NCBI RefSeq assembly: GCF_045062745.1
Contig: NZ_JBJGED010000046.1
Location: 1 to 49,110 of the forward strand
Direction of reading: 5' to 3'
Source of the DNA: Paenibacillus_AA sp045062745
Lineage (GTDB): Bacteria; Bacillota; Bacilli; Paenibacillales; NBRC-103111
Length of the DNA stretch: 49,110 nucleotides
Positions 34,615 through 42,342 of the stretch are shown piece after piece. The notes beneath the pieces were generated by a model. That model was not told the origin of the DNA. It was given only the letters and a program-made list of their open reading frames with translations, and made no database searches. The translations under genes were made by a program, and so were the position numbers. The first letter of the stretch is position 1; every line of letters begins with the position of its first letter.

Positions 34615-35664
34615 TTACTGTTCCCCTTCCTCTTCCGCCAATATGGGTACGCGTATTTCAATCCGGGTGCCCTTGCCCGGAGCCGTAATGAAGTGCACGG
34701 TGCCCCCGATCTCGTTCACCCGCTCCTTAATCGATTGAAGCCCGTAGGACGCATGCTTGCCCTCGTCCAGCTCGAAGCCGACTCCGTTGTCGCGGATCGA
34801 CAAGCGGATGCTGTCCGAGGGCCGCAGCAGCTTGAGCTCCATCTGCGTCGCCTTGGAATGCCGCAGCGTATTGGACAGCGCCTCCTGCACGATGCGGAAC
34901 AAGTGATCCTCGATCCCCTTCGGCAGCCGGATCCGCTCGTCCATATCCCAGGCGATGTCGATCGGCACCTTCGCCTGCAGCTCCTGCAGCAGCTCCATGA
35001 GGCCTTGCGACAGCCGCTTGCCCTCCAGGTGCACCGGCCGCAGGTGCAAGAGCAGGGCACGCATCTCCGACTGGGCGACGGACGACATCTCTTCGATCAG
35101 GGCGATCTGACGCTTCGCCTTCTCGAAGTCCTTGTCGAGCGTGCGCCCGACGGCCGTCGCCGTCATCGAGATCGCGAACAGCTGCTGGCTCACGGCATCG
35201 TGCAGGTCGCGCGCCAGCCGCTGCCGCTCTTCGACGACGGCTGACAGCCTCGCCTTCTCCGCGAGCTCGGCGTTGTTCGTCGACAGCCGCTGCAGGGACG
35301 ACACCTGCTCCTCCCACTTCGTGCTGATCCGGCTCAGCTGCACGCCCAGGCGGCCGATCTCGTCGTCGCCGAGGTGCGGGATCGCCCGGCTCAGATTGCC
35401 CTTCTCCAGGTGGAGCATGGAATCGCCCAAGATCTCGAGCCGGCGCCTTGTCCGGCTGCTGGACCAGAGGCCGTACCCGCCGCCCAGCAACACGACGATG
35501 CCGAGCAGCAGCACGCTGAATTTGAACCCGTCCCACCAGGTCGGGAACGGACGGATGTAATCGTAATAGTAGAGCAGGTAGACGACGGTGCCGAAGAGCG
35601 TGAGGCTGAGAACGATCGATTCGCCCATACTGCGCCAGATCATATTGGTCAGTTTTTTATCCAA
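34615..35664 (-). CDS. liaS: LiaS-type sensor histidine kinase
   Basis: NarX/HisKA_3-type kinase with two N-terminal membrane segments (~14-34, ~48-67) and almost no extracellular loop, as in intramembrane-sensing kinases. HAMP region, phospho-acceptor His155 (ERQRLARDLHDAVSQQLFA), HATPase with EALSNTLRHSKA, DNGVGF and YGLQSIKERV. A TTG start at 35664 is chosen: GGAGG lies eight bases upstream, in the gap after liaF. The frame to 35688 starts with a TTG without a site and overlaps liaF. Confidence 0.92.
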   Translation of the reverse strand: MDKKLTNMIWRSMGESIVLSLTLFGTVVYLLYYYDYIRPFPTWWDGFKFSVLLLGIVVLLGGGYGLWSSSRTRRRLEILGDSMLHLEKGNLSRAIPHLGDDEIGRLGVQLSRISTKWEEQVSSLQRLSTNNAELAEKARLSAVVEERQRLARDLHDAVSQQLFAISMTATAVGRTLDKDFEKAKRQIALIEEMSSVAQSEMRALLLHLRPVHLEGKRLSQGLMELLQELQAKVPIDIAWDMDERIRLPKGIEDHLFRIVQEALSNTLRHSKATQMELKLLRPSDSIRLSIRDNGVGFELDEGKHASYGLQSIKERVNEIGGTVHFITAPGKGTRIEIRVPILAEEEGEQ

Positions 35665-35680
35665 AGGACGGTCCTCCGCG

Positions 35681-36328
35681 CTACACAACTTTTATATCAA
35701 TATCCCCTACGAGGTAAGAGATCATCAGTTTCACTTTCGTATCGCTCGTGGCATAATTCGGCGATTCCCATACGATCTTGTTCAGAACGCCGGTCTCCTT
35801 CTCCCGAACGACGTCGATCTGGCCCGCGATGACCGAAGCGTTCACGCTGACACCCAGATCCTCCGGCACGATGATGTCCACATCGCCCAGCACGCCTTGA
35901 AGGACGAGCGTCGTTTCCTTCTGTTCCGGGATGGCAAGGGACAGGTCAATATAAATTTCTCCGATAATGTTCCACAAGCTCGCGTTTTTGAGCACCCAGG
36001 ATTCTTTGTCCCACTTGATGCTCTCGATCAGATTATGCTTCTGGTAATGGCCTTCTCCGCGATGGGCCCGCTTCGAGCTGATGTAGAACAAGCCCAGCGA
36101 CATCAGGACGATGGCCAGCACGAAATGAAAATGTCCGCTGATGAAAATGACGACTCCGATGCCCAGAATCCAATAGCCGGATTTGTCCGGGGACGAGCGG
36201 ATTTTGTACAAGCCGAGCAGCACTAAGACGAGGGCGGCAGTCGTGAAGAAGCTGACGTAGTGATTCAACAAAATAAACAACCCTGCCGCGATCAGCACCA
36301 AGGCCGTATTTCGATTTCGCTCATCCAT
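35681..36328 (-). CDS. liaF: LiaF-type inhibitor of the LiaSR system
   Basis: N-terminal membrane part with about four short hydrophobic segments (residues 8-90) and a C-terminal beta-repeat LiaF domain (IIGEIYIDLSLAIPEQKETTLVLQGVLGDVDIIVPEDLGVSV and a GDIDIKVV end). LiaF keeps LiaS silent in unstressed cells in B. subtilis. ATG 36328 has AGGAGGTG six bases upstream. It precedes liaS by 16 bp. A promoter and operator-like motif lie upstream at 36385-36446, so liaFSR can be expressed separately from the psp genes. Confidence 0.92.
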   Translation of the reverse strand: MDERNRNTALVLIAAGLFILLNHYVSFFTTAALVLVLLGLYKIRSSPDKSGYWILGIGVVIFISGHFHFVLAIVLMSLGLFYISSKRAHRGEGHYQKHNLIESIKWDKESWVLKNASLWNIIGEIYIDLSLAIPEQKETTLVLQGVLGDVDIIVPEDLGVSVNASVIAGQIDVVREKETGVLNKIVWESPNYATSDTKVKLMISYLVGDIDIKVV

Positions 36329-36384
36329 GTGCCGCACCTCCTGTCTCTACCCCAAAAAGTGAAGTTTTCCTCTGGAGCTTATTC

Positions 36385-36413
36385 CTATTACTTTTCGGGG
36401 ACCCCGATTTCAA
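36385..36413 (-). promoter_or_regulatory. Sigma-A promoter of liaFSR
   Basis: TTGAAA (complement of 36408-36413), a 17-bp spacer and TAATAG (complement of 36385-36390), ~60 bp upstream of liaF. Confidence 0.55.
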
Positions 36414-36427
36414 CCCTTATAAAACAT

Positions 36428-36446
36428 CCCCCACCCTAGATGGGGA
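36428..36446 (-). promoter_or_regulatory. Operator-like motif upstream of liaF promoter
   Basis: The minus strand reads CCCCAT-CTAGGGTGGGG, ending ~15 bp upstream of the -35. It shares TAGGGTGGG with the palindrome at 38843-38869 in front of the first psp gene. Candidate LiaR site (inference). Confidence 0.4.
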
Positions 36447-36448
36447 AC

Positions 36449-36482
36449 AGCCATAGGGGCGACTAGCGGCCGTCCTATGGCT
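36449..36482. repeat. Inverted repeat between pspA and liaF
   Basis: AGCCATAGG/CCTATGGCT arms (36449-36457, 36474-36482). A T run follows on the plus strand only, so it is not a standard terminator for the leftward pspA transcript. It may still attenuate read-through. Confidence 0.5.
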
Positions 36483-36533
36483 GGCTTTTTCTAGAATATC
36501 ACAGTTGGTTGCACGCTTCCAACCCTTTCTTGC

Positions 36534-37259
36534 TTACTCCGCGGACGCGGTCACGGCGTCTTCCTTTGCCGGAACGACCGGAGCGGCCGGGGACAGCTTC
36601 GCCTTCAACAGCGCAAGCTGTTGATCCACCTTCTCTTGCTTGGCCAAATCCACTACCGGAGCCGATTGCAGCGCCGAGGCCGGGACGAAAGGTTTGCGGG
36701 AAATCTCCGCTTCCACTTCCAGCTGCATAATCTTCTCTTCCATGCGGTGGAAGCCGCGGGACGCACTTCCGGACTCGATCGTGTTCGAGTAGCTGACTTG
36801 CGCCATTTGCTTCTTGGCGTTGGCCAGTTGAGCACGGGTGACGAGCTCGTTGCGCTTGTTACGCATTTTGTAGAACTCATCCTTCATATCGTGCAGTTGC
36901 CCGAGCAGCTCTTCGGCTTGGCCTTTGGACTGGGCGTGCATTTCGCCGTATTCCACGATCTTTTGGTCGTAGTACAGCTTCTCTTCCAGCGCTTGGCGGG
37001 CGCTAGCTTCCTGCCCGTTCTTCAGGGCATCGGCCGCACGGCCTTCACGGTCGGCGCTCAGGCGCACCGCTTCGTTCAGACGTTCTTGGAGCTTGCGCTC
37101 ATTGGCGATTTGGCGGGCTACGGTAACTTCAGCTTGCGCAATTTCTTCCTCCATGTCGCGAATGTATTGGTTCAGCATTACGACCGGGTCTTCTACCTTA
37201 TCCAGCAGCTCATTGACCGATGCCTTCGTCATATCCTTGATTCGTTTAAATACTCCCAT
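36534..37259 (-). CDS. PspA/IM30-family membrane-stress protein, copy 1 (LiaH-type)
   Basis: ESCRT-III-like coiled-coil protein that coats damaged membrane. It begins MGVFKRIKDMTKASVNELLDKVEDP, typical of PspA/LiaH, followed by continuous helices to ~200 and a low-complexity Ala/Pro tail (residues 205-241). It lies three bases after the pspC-like gene and is the last of the psp genes before liaF. Confidence 0.92.
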   Translation of the reverse strand: MGVFKRIKDMTKASVNELLDKVEDPVVMLNQYIRDMEEEIAQAEVTVARQIANERKLQERLNEAVRLSADREGRAADALKNGQEASARQALEEKLYYDQKIVEYGEMHAQSKGQAEELLGQLHDMKDEFYKMRNKRNELVTRAQLANAKKQMAQVSYSNTIESGSASRGFHRMEEKIMQLEVEAEISRKPFVPASALQSAPVVDLAKQEKVDQQLALLKAKLSPAAPVVPAKEDAVTASAE

Positions 37260-37262
37260 TGT

Positions 37263-37703
37263 TTACACTTCTCCCTTCTCATATTGAGACAGTTTAGTTT
37301 TCAGTTCTTGGATTTCTTTCCACATGGCCTTCTTCTCGATATCTTCCATCACGGTATCCAGATGCGCCTTCTCCGAGGGAGCCGGGCGGGTGAATACGGC
37401 GTTGTTCCCTTGTGCCGGGTAAGTTGCGGACGGCCGAGCCGTGCTGTAAGCCGGTCCCGCAGCGAAGTCTGTCGCTCCATAGCTGTTCCAGCCGCTCATC
37501 ATCGGAGATTGGAACGTCGGCTCCTTTGGAATCACCATCGCGGCGATGAAGTAGATCAGGATCAGCGCGCCGCCGGTGAAGAAGGTCGTGGCGATCACGA
37601 TCAGACGCAGCAGGGTCGAGTCGACCCCGAGCAGGTCGGACAAGCCTCCGCATAAGCCGAACAGTTTACGATCCGTTTGTGAACGATACAGCTTCTTGGT
37701 CAT
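37263..37703 (-). CDS. PspC-domain membrane protein with C-terminal coiled coil
   Basis: N-terminal PspC domain (residues 1-60: KLYRSQTDRKLFGLCGGLSDLLGVDSTLLRLI then FFTGGALILIYFIAAMVIPKEP). A Pro/Ala/Tyr-rich linker and a C-terminal helix (EDIEKKAMWKEIQELKTKLSQYEK) follow that could pair with PspA. PspC proteins sense or tether envelope stress in other bacteria. Its ATG overlaps the stop of the upstream pspA copy (ATGA), so the two are translationally coupled. Confidence 0.92.
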   Translation of the reverse strand: MTKKLYRSQTDRKLFGLCGGLSDLLGVDSTLLRLIVIATTFFTGGALILIYFIAAMVIPKEPTFQSPMMSGWNSYGATDFAAGPAYSTARPSATYPAQGNNAVFTRPAPSEKAHLDTVMEDIEKKAMWKEIQELKTKLSQYEKGEV

Positions 37704-38374
37704 TTCAACCAACCTTCCTTCTCCAGCTTTTGCCGAAGGTTATGCATTTCCCGTTCCAGCGTTTGCTGAACGGCGACTCCGGCGTTCGACAGCTCGCGGC
37801 CCAATTGACGGATGTCCCGGAGAGAGCGAGCTTCGTATTCCATATCGGAGATGCGCTCCTCCAGTCGGGTGAACGCCCGGCTGCCGGCTCCTTCGCTCAG
37901 CCCGTTCATGCGAGCATTCATCTGCTGCTGCAGCCGTACCGACTGCAGGCGGGTCATGTAGTAGTGACGCTTGCTCAGCACCTCGTCGAAATCTTTCTTC
38001 ATCTGCGCGAGACGATCTTCCAATTCGATGATCGAGAGCTTGCTCTGCTCATAGAGGCCGGCATAACGCTCATACGTTTCCTCGTGCTGCAGCTTCTCTT
38101 GCAGCGCCAGCTTCGCCACTTGCTCCTCGCCGGCCTTCAGGGCCACCATCGCTTGCTGCTCCCGCTTGTCTCTCATCTGCTCCGCGGTCATCATATGGCC
38201 GCGAATCGTTTGCGTGTGGCTCATCATTTGGTGATACAATTGCTCGGACTCTTGAATTTGCAGCTTTTGCGAACTGAGATATTGATCGATCAGGCGAACC
38301 GGATCTTCCGATTGCTCGAGCTTTTCATTCAGCGTCGCCACGGTAATATCCCGCATCCGTTTCATCACGCTCAT
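37700..38374 (-). CDS. PspA/IM30-family protein, copy 2
   Basis: Divergent PspA paralog: MSVMKRMRDITVATLNEKLEQSEDPVRLIDQYL, then long amphipathic helices (~30-215) and no tail. AAGGAGG precedes the ATG. It is encoded upstream of the pspC-like gene, with coupled translation. Two PspA paralogs in one operon suggest hetero-polymers or divided labour (inference). Confidence 0.9.
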   Translation of the reverse strand: MSVMKRMRDITVATLNEKLEQSEDPVRLIDQYLSSQKLQIQESEQLYHQMMSHTQTIRGHMMTAEQMRDKREQQAMVALKAGEEQVAKLALQEKLQHEETYERYAGLYEQSKLSIIELEDRLAQMKKDFDEVLSKRHYYMTRLQSVRLQQQMNARMNGLSEGAGSRAFTRLEERISDMEYEARSLRDIRQLGRELSNAGVAVQQTLEREMHNLRQKLEKEGWLK

Positions 38375-38428
38375 GAATCGTTTCCTCCTTAACTCTGGTA
38401 TGGTGCGGCTAGTATGTGTATCTGGAAT

Positions 38429-38728
38429 CTAGTGAACGCCCGGATTTCGTTTCAACAGCGTCACGCCGTAACCGATCAGCCCGGCTGCGATCAGAATCGC
38501 GAACAGTCCGGAGAACTTGCCGAGCAGTGCGAGCAACCCTATGACCAGGATCACCCAGCCGATAAATTTGCTGCCGTTCCGGATTCCGAGGTAACCCAGG
38601 CCGATCATCGCGATCGGGAACAGGTAGCTCATCAGATGGCCCAGCCCGAATCCCAGCTTGCCGATCAGGATCAGCGCGCCGCATGCGATCAGGAAGAGCG
38701 CCCAGCCTGAATTCCGATTGATCTTCAT
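38429..38728 (-). CDS. Small LiaI/LiaF-TM-type membrane protein
   Basis: 99 residues with three to four hydrophobic segments (approx. 9-24, 32-48, 57-70, 72-90) and a short basic C-terminus. It resembles the DUF5668/LiaF transmembrane module. It is the first gene of the operon, where B. subtilis has liaI, the membrane anchor of LiaH. AAAGGCGGTGA precedes the ATG. Likely role: membrane partner of the downstream PspA proteins (inference from position). Confidence 0.82.
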   Translation of the reverse strand: MKINRNSGWALFLIACGALILIGKLGFGLGHLMSYLFPIAMIGLGYLGIRNGSKFIGWVILVIGLLALLGKFSGLFAILIAAGLIGYGVTLLKRNPGVH

Positions 38729-38769
38729 GTACTCACCGCCTTTCTTGTTTTCGTTTCGTTCATGTCTTT

Positions 38770-38798
38770 ATTCTAGGCCAGATCCGATTTCTCCAAAA
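38770..38798 (-). promoter_or_regulatory. Promoter of the psp/lia operon
   Basis: TAGAAT (complement of 38770-38775) with a poor -35 TTTTGG (complement of 38793-38798) at 17 bp. A weak -35 fits an activator-dependent promoter. Confidence 0.45.
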
Positions 38799-38842
38799 CG
38801 GACTCCCGACGGTTTCTGTACTGGACCTTGGTCGAGTGGACG

Positions 38843-38869
38843 AGCCCACCCTAAGGTAGGGTAAGGGCT
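38843..38869. promoter_or_regulatory. Palindromic operator candidate upstream of psp/lia operon
   Basis: A perfect ACCCTA-AGG-TAGGGT palindrome (38848-38862) is nested in a longer AGCCC...GGGCT inverted repeat (38843-38869). It lies ~50 bp upstream of the -35. Its core TAGGGTGGG recurs upstream of liaF. Candidate LiaR binding site. Confidence 0.5.
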
Positions 38870-38981
38870 GGAGCCTACTTTTACTCGATGGCCAGATTAA
38901 AAAAGACCGAGCGACAAGTTCACCATTCGAACCGTCAGTCAGCCTCTAGACCTTTCCTTTTCCACTTCTAAACCCGTCCGG

Positions 38982-39959
38982 TTATACGACCGCCAGCTCC
39001 GTCCCTAATCGATGCGACTCGTACATCGTATTGACCACATTCACGACGCTGCGCGCGTAAGTGCCGGAGCAGCCCGGCTCCTCGTCCCGCTCGATGGCGC
39101 CGAGCAGATCCTCGAACTGCAGCACGAACGAGTTGACCGCGCCGGACAGATCGACCGGCTCATAGGCGCCGTTCTGACTGATCCACAGGCCGGAGCTCGT
39201 CGCGAGCCGCATCATGCCGCCGGTGAACAGGAACTCCGCCTCGTTGCGGTTCACGCCGCCATGCCCGCTCTGCGCGATTGTGGCCACGACGCCGGACGCC
39301 GTCTCGACGTACGCGATGCCGCTCGACTCCACGTCCCCGATCGGGAAGCCGTACTCGAACGAAGCCTTCACCTTGACGATCGGACTGCCGGTCATCCACT
39401 GCACCCGGTCGATCGAGTGGGTCCCGAGATTCGTGAAGATGCCTCCGCCGGCTTGGGCTTTCCAGTAGCACCAGTTCGGACGGTTTGGCTGGTAGTACTT
39501 GATATGCCGGGAATCCGTGATCATGATCAGCTCTCCGAGCTGTTTCGATTCGATGATGGACTTCGCCGCCAGGTTGTCGTGAATATAATGAATCGTATGC
39601 CCGACGAGCAGCTTTACCTTATGCTGCGCCGCGGCTTCGATGATGGCTTCGCAGTCCTCGATCGTAGGGGCCATCGGCTTCTCCAGGAGGAGATGGCACC
39701 CCTGCTCCGCACACCAGACCGATACCTCCCGATGCAGAAAAGGAGGCAGCGTGTTCACGACGATATCCGGCCGTTGCTCGAGCACCATTTCCTTATAATC
39801 GTTGTAGGCCTTCGTCCCGTATCGCTCGGCAGCCGATTCCGCCCGCTCCTGTACAACATCGGCTACACCTGCGAATTCCAGCCGATCCATCTGGGCAATC
39901 GCTTTCAAGTGACCGTTCGAAATATTGCCCGCTCCAATGACCGCAACCTTGTATCCCAT
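38982..39959 (-). CDS. Gfo/Idh/MocA-family oxidoreductase
   Basis: NAD(P)-dependent sugar/inositol-type dehydrogenase. Rossmann motif AVIGAGNISNGHL (residues 4-16), the catalytic EKPMAPT motif, and the C-terminal GGIFTNLGTHSIDRVQW (Asp/His pair) are present. The substrate is unknown. ATG 39959 has GGAGG five bases upstream; the frame to 39998 is an extension. It stands alone; 38870-38981 downstream holds nothing recognised. Confidence 0.92.
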   Translation of the reverse strand: MGYKVAVIGAGNISNGHLKAIAQMDRLEFAGVADVVQERAESAAERYGTKAYNDYKEMVLEQRPDIVVNTLPPFLHREVSVWCAEQGCHLLLEKPMAPTIEDCEAIIEAAAQHKVKLLVGHTIHYIHDNLAAKSIIESKQLGELIMITDSRHIKYYQPNRPNWCYWKAQAGGGIFTNLGTHSIDRVQWMTGSPIVKVKASFEYGFPIGDVESSGIAYVETASGVVATIAQSGHGGVNRNEAEFLFTGGMMRLATSSGLWISQNGAYEPVDLSGAVNSFVLQFEDLLGAIERDEEPGCSGTYARSVVNVVNTMYESHRLGTELAVV

Positions 39960-40166
39960 GAGTGCCTCCAGCTCCTGCCGATAGTCGGCGTTTACCATAA
40001 TTGTAGAACTCGGTTCCGGTTATGGACAAGTCTTTTAATCGTCTCTTTAACGGAAACAAGCGGCGGGATGCGCCAACCGCGCGTATAATTTTCTCTCAAC
40101 CGTACAAGCTAGCCCTACAATGCTGGAATCGCACGCCAAAAAAGCGACCCGGCGAGGAGCCGCCTA

Positions 40167-40775
40167 ATGAACGCATACAACCGAACATACTGTGGAATCG
40201 AGTTCCAGCAGAACCGTACGGCTAGCCGTCTGCGCCGAAGGATAGCCCCAGTAGGTCGCCTGCTGGCGATCGCCCTGCTGCTCATCGCAGCCGGACTCGG
40301 TAATCCGAAGCCAACGTCCGCACAGCCGAACCAGGTCGAAGTATTCGACGTCAAGGCCGGCAAGGTTGTGCGTCAGTTTCCCATGGCACCGGACATTCGC
40401 TCGAATGCGGAGCGTTGGATCGGCTCCATCTCAGGAATCGTGGCTAGCGTGAACCCGGAGCCCAAGGAAGGGATCATCATCGGCATTCCGCTAACGCCGT
40501 CTTTGCAGGTAAACAATAACTGGGTGCGGGACAAGGCGAAGGTGCTGTTCGTCTTCATCAACCGAATGAATATCCGCCAGCCCACGCTTCTCCTGATCAA
40601 TGAAGAAGACCAGCCGTTGCTGTATCAAGCGACGGTCGATATGAGCCCCTTCCTCGAGCAATACAGGCTAACCGAGCTGCTGCGGACCCGATCTTCAGAA
40701 ATAGTCCGCCAAATAAGTGCTCCGGCGGGGGAGGAGCTGTTCCAACAGCTCAACCGTTTCTACTTCCGCAGCTAA
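40167..40775 (+). CDS. Secreted hypothetical protein
   Basis: 202 residues. An N-terminal basic stretch and hydrophobic segment (~25-45, PVGRLLAIALLLIAAGLG) end in a PTSAQP cleavage-like region, so it is probably exported. The mature domain (VEVFDVKAGKVVRQFPM, EGIIIGIPLTPSLQV, KVLFVFINRMNIRQPTLLLINEEDQPLLYQA) looks beta-rich; no family recognised. GAGGAG lies upstream of the ATG. The last 81 bp overlap the convergent Eis-type gene. Confidence 0.7.
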   Translation: MNAYNRTYCGIEFQQNRTASRLRRRIAPVGRLLAIALLLIAAGLGNPKPTSAQPNQVEVFDVKAGKVVRQFPMAPDIRSNAERWIGSISGIVASVNPEPKEGIIIGIPLTPSLQVNNNWVRDKAKVLFVFINRMNIRQPTLLLINEEDQPLLYQATVDMSPFLEQYRLTELLRTRSSEIVRQISAPAGEELFQQLNRFYFRS

Positions 40776-41885
40776 CAGCCCGTACCGGTGCAGCTCGGTC
40801 GGCCGCTTATACCCCATCAGCATCGCGGTTAACGTCGAGACCCGGCACTTCGCTACCGCCCCTGTCCGCACGGACATACCTCCCGTCCCCTCCCTCTGCG
40901 CCACCCTGACTTTACCGTCCGGCTCCACTTCCAGCTCGAACGTACCGTTGTTCCAGTCCGCGTGTTCGTCCTCCACCTGCAGCAGCAGGTTGACGGGCTT
41001 CCCAGTCCCGGCGAAAGCCATCTGATTCACAAAAGCGGCCACATCCACGATACGGGCCATGAAATATGGCTCGATCTTCCGCTTCACCCGGGGATTGAAC
41101 AGCAGGAACGATAACGGGTCGTCCACCGGAGCCCTTAGCGTAATCCGGTCGAACATCGAGTCGTGATTGGCGATAAACCGCCATAGCCCGTGCCAGGCGT
41201 CTAGATCGAGTGCCACGAACTCCCCGATCTTGAGTTGCTTGTTTTTCACCTCGTAAAGCAAATAGCCCGCCGCTTCCCCCGACGCCTTCCGGTAAAGGAC
41301 CGCCTGGCCGGAATTCCGCTTGAACACTTTCTGGCTCCACCACGCTTCGTCGCGGGCCAGCATCCCGTTATATCCCGCGGCATAAGCCGAATAGAGCGGA
41401 TGCAGCAGCGTCCAGTCTTTGGCCACGCGCTCTACGTACCCCTCCGAGGCCGGCCCGCTGGGCAGCTGGGAAGCTTCGAGCTCGACCTCCATGTAATCGG
41501 CGTACAGCTCCCAGCCGAATTTGCGGTAGAACGGGATCGAGAACGGATGCAGGAAGGAGACGCTCTGTCCCTGTTCCTTCATCACCTTCAGGGCGTTAAC
41601 CAGCAAGTGGCGCACCAGGCCTTGGCGCCGATATTCCGGCCATGTGGCCACACCGGCCACCCCGCCCATCGCTAACAATCGGCCGCCTACATAGGTATGC
41701 ATCGGGTGAATCGTCATTTTCGCCGCCAACCGGCCTTCCACGAAGTATCCCCAGATCGTATCAGGCGTCGTATGCGCCTTGCGCGCAGCCCTCTCGTCGG
41801 GGTCCAGCTCATATTGAAACGCAAAGCATGACAAGTCCAGACTTTCGTCCATCTCCTCCAACCGCAGCGTACGAATCTCGTCCAA
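40695..41885 (-). CDS. Eis-type GNAT acetyltransferase
   Basis: Tandem-GNAT Eis family with a C-terminal sterol-carrier-like domain. The first GNAT has VAGVATWPEYRRQGLVRHLL (acetyl-CoA loop) and SFLHPFSIPFYRKFGWELY. The C-terminus ends in the typical ...DYF, whose terminal carboxylate acts as catalytic acid in characterised Eis enzymes. Mycobacterial and Bacillus Eis acetylate amines such as aminoglycosides; the natural substrate here is unknown. TTG start at 41885, with GAGGGGG seven bases upstream. Confidence 0.9.
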   Translation of the reverse strand: MDEIRTLRLEEMDESLDLSCFAFQYELDPDERAARKAHTTPDTIWGYFVEGRLAAKMTIHPMHTYVGGRLLAMGGVAGVATWPEYRRQGLVRHLLVNALKVMKEQGQSVSFLHPFSIPFYRKFGWELYADYMEVELEASQLPSGPASEGYVERVAKDWTLLHPLYSAYAAGYNGMLARDEAWWSQKVFKRNSGQAVLYRKASGEAAGYLLYEVKNKQLKIGEFVALDLDAWHGLWRFIANHDSMFDRITLRAPVDDPLSFLLFNPRVKRKIEPYFMARIVDVAAFVNQMAFAGTGKPVNLLLQVEDEHADWNNGTFELEVEPDGKVRVAQREGTGGMSVRTGAVAKCRVSTLTAMLMGYKRPTELHRYGLLAAEVETVELLEQLLPRRSTYLADYF

Positions 41886-42159
41886 CCGAATGCCCCCTCA
41901 TCAAATTGTCAGAAGCCGCCTAAGCCCTAAGTCCAGGATGGCTATTCTCGGCTTGATCTCATCGGATCGCCTGTTTCTTCCTCCTTATTCTAACAGCTCG
42001 AGCAGGTTCCGGGTAGCTTCCATGCGGCTCGTGCTCCTCCGCCGACGAAGCCTATTGGTCATGTCCCCAAAAACCGGGCGGATGCACAGGGCGAATGTCC
42101 AGTCTCGTAGGCCGCAACCGGCATATGCTGGACTATCAAGATTGAAAGGGGGATGCTGC

Positions 42160-42264
42160 ATGGGAGCTGTTGGCGGATTGGGAGGATTCCACACAACAAT
42201 TGGTGTAATTCTGGTACTTTTCATCCTGCTGGTCATCGTATTGGCATCTTGTTTCTGCATCTAA
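42160..42264 (+). CDS. YjcZ-family small sporulation-type peptide
   Basis: 34 residues: Gly-rich N-terminus then one membrane span, MGAVGGLGGFHTTIGVILV followed by LFILLVIVLASCFCI. This is the YjcZ-type pattern common in spore formers (usually FALIVVLFILLIIVG). AAAGGGGG lies seven bases before the ATG. It has its own terminator. Confidence 0.8.
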   Translation: MGAVGGLGGFHTTIGVILVLFILLVIVLASCFCI

Positions 42265-42293
42265 GCGACGCCTAACCTGCAGACACGCATACA

Positions 42294-42327
42294 GAAAGCC
42301 CGGCGTTCGGACGAACGCCGGGCTTTC
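42294..42327. terminator. Bidirectional terminator between YjcZ-like gene and moeA
   Basis: Sixteen-base perfect arms (42294-42309, 42312-42327) end in GAAAG/CTTTC and lie between convergent genes. Confidence 0.85.
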
Positions 42328-42342
42328 CTCGTGTGTAAAGGG

